Assembly (NCBI GenBank): GCA_937944445.1 | Contig: CALDYP010000061.1 | Location: forward strand, 1 to 40,747 | Length of the DNA: 40,747 bases | DNA from: an uncultured Anaerolineae bacterium | GTDB lineage: Bacteria > Chloroflexota > Anaerolineae > Aggregatilineales > Phototrophicaceae | Reading direction: 5' to 3' | Shown: positions 40,118 to 40,747 of the stretch, piece after piece | How the letters are laid out: every line of letters begins with the position of its first letter | Position numbering within the stretch: the first letter of the stretch is position 1 | Position numbers and translations under genes: made by a program | Notes under the pieces: generated by a model | Databases searched by the model: none | Told to the model about the DNA's origin: nothing | Seen by the model: only the letters and a program-made list of their open reading frames with translations

Positions 40118-40747
40118 ATGGGCAATTTAGCGATCAACGTTTCAGGGCTGAGCAAGCTCTACCGCATTGGAGCTGCTCAACAGCGCCAAGACACGCTGCG
40201 CGAACTTATCACTCACGCGCTAACTGCGCCGCTGCGCCGCGCGCGCGCGCTCGCCCGCGGAGAAGGCTACGGCGCGGCTGGCTTGACGGAAGAGCTGTGG
40301 GCGTTGAAAGACGTCTCGTTCGAGGTCAAGCACGGGGAAGTCGTCGGCATCATCGGGCGCAACGGCGCGGGCAAATCGACGCTGCTCAAGATCCTCTCGC
40401 GCATCACTCAGCCGACGGCTGGCCGCGTCGAGCTGTACGGTCGGGTGGGGGCGCTGCTGGAAGTCGGGACGGGCTTCCACGGCGAGCTGACAGGCCGCGA
40501 GAACATCTACCTCAACGGCGCGATCCTCGGCATGTCGCGCGCCGAGATTGACCGCAAGTTCGATGAGATTGTGGCCTTTGCAGGCGTTGAGCGTTTCATC
40601 GATACGCCGGTCAAGCACTACAGCAGCGGGATGGGGCTGCGCTTGGGGTTTGCGGTGGCCGCCCATCTTGAGCCGGAAATCCTCATCGTGGATGAGGTGC
40701 TGGCGGTAGGGGATGCCGAGTTCCAGAAGAAGTGCCTCGGCAAGATG
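40118..40747 (+). CDS. ABC transporter ATPase for polysaccharide export (Wzt-like), 3' end outside window
   Basis: The visible 210 codons run off the window edge without a stop. Walker A is GRNGAGKST, the signature is YSSGMGLRLGFAVAAHL (the SSGM form usual in Wzt/TagH), and Walker B is ILIVDEVLAVGDAEF. A family-typical insertion separates the first strand (SGLSKLYRIG) from the ATP loop (LRELITHALTAPLRRARALARG). Only the core is seen; whether a C-terminal glycan-binding domain follows cannot be told. It is the partner of the permease just upstream. Confidence 0.9.
   Translation, partial: MGNLAINVSGLSKLYRIGAAQQRQDTLRELITHALTAPLRRARALARGEGYGAAGLTEELWALKDVSFEVKHGEVVGIIGRNGAGKSTLLKILSRITQPTAGRVELYGRVGALLEVGTGFHGELTGRENIYLNGAILGMSRAEIDRKFDEIVAFAGVERFIDTPVKHYSSGMGLRLGFAVAAHLEPEILIVDEVLAVGDAEFQKKCLGKM

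Overview
GC-rich bacterial DNA. The gene repertoire and style suggest a member of the Chloroflexota (Anaerolineae-like): a Ser/Thr kinase fused to a STAND-type ATPase and a WD40 domain, lipoproteins with long Thr/Pro/Glu linkers, a menaquinone-type prenyltransferase, many GTG/TTG starts, and hairpin-rich repeats in the gaps between genes. This is inference from gene content; no rRNA or other marker gene is present.

Layout. (1) 184-11132, minus strand: a galactoside-use operon. It reads lacI-type repressor, solute-binding protein, two sugar permeases, GH2 beta-galactosidase-like enzyme, GH36 alpha-galactosidase, galT. A sigma70-like promoter and a LacI-type operator lie in front of the repressor gene. 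The logic is import of a galactoside, hydrolysis to galactose, then the Leloir pathway; galK sits apart at 18786. (2) 11444-16428, plus strand: a polyamine-type ABC transporter (two permeases, binding lipoprotein, ATPase) behind a good promoter and a possible 19-codon leader ORF. (3) 16441-19931: a protein with a PHAX-like RNA-binding domain, a MenA-like prenyltransferase (both minus), and galK (plus). (4) 20029-29614: a signalling cluster. Two overlapping plus-strand genes encode a large coiled-coil protein and a membrane protein with calcium-binding thrombospondin type 3 repeats and a possible SH3-like end. They converge on a 1471-residue kinase/STAND/14-blade WD40 protein that follows a small unknown gene. 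(5) 29793-30515: an M23 peptidase. (6) 30729-36027: a plasmid-like replication and partition cassette (primase-polymerase, ParB, ParA, winged-helix protein) with a promoter and operator candidate, then a second small winged-helix gene. (7) 36045-38936: a beta-CASP metallo-beta-lactamase-fold nuclease with a long extra C-terminus. (8) 39248-end: the start of a polysaccharide-export ABC transporter (Wzm/Wzt type), cut by the window edge.

Two sequence-level signals stand out. First, a 24-bp inverted repeat occurs three times (31871, 33311, 36434), always inside a gene, always in the one minus-strand frame that it leaves open, and apparently in linker regions. All copies lie in or beside the ParA/ParB block, so it is a candidate partition site. 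Second, five intergenic blocks (about 1, 5635, 11240, 24474 and 30577) are mosaics of the same few hairpin modules, and some gene stop codons lie in the module edge. No tRNA, rRNA, CRISPR array, integrase or transposase was seen.
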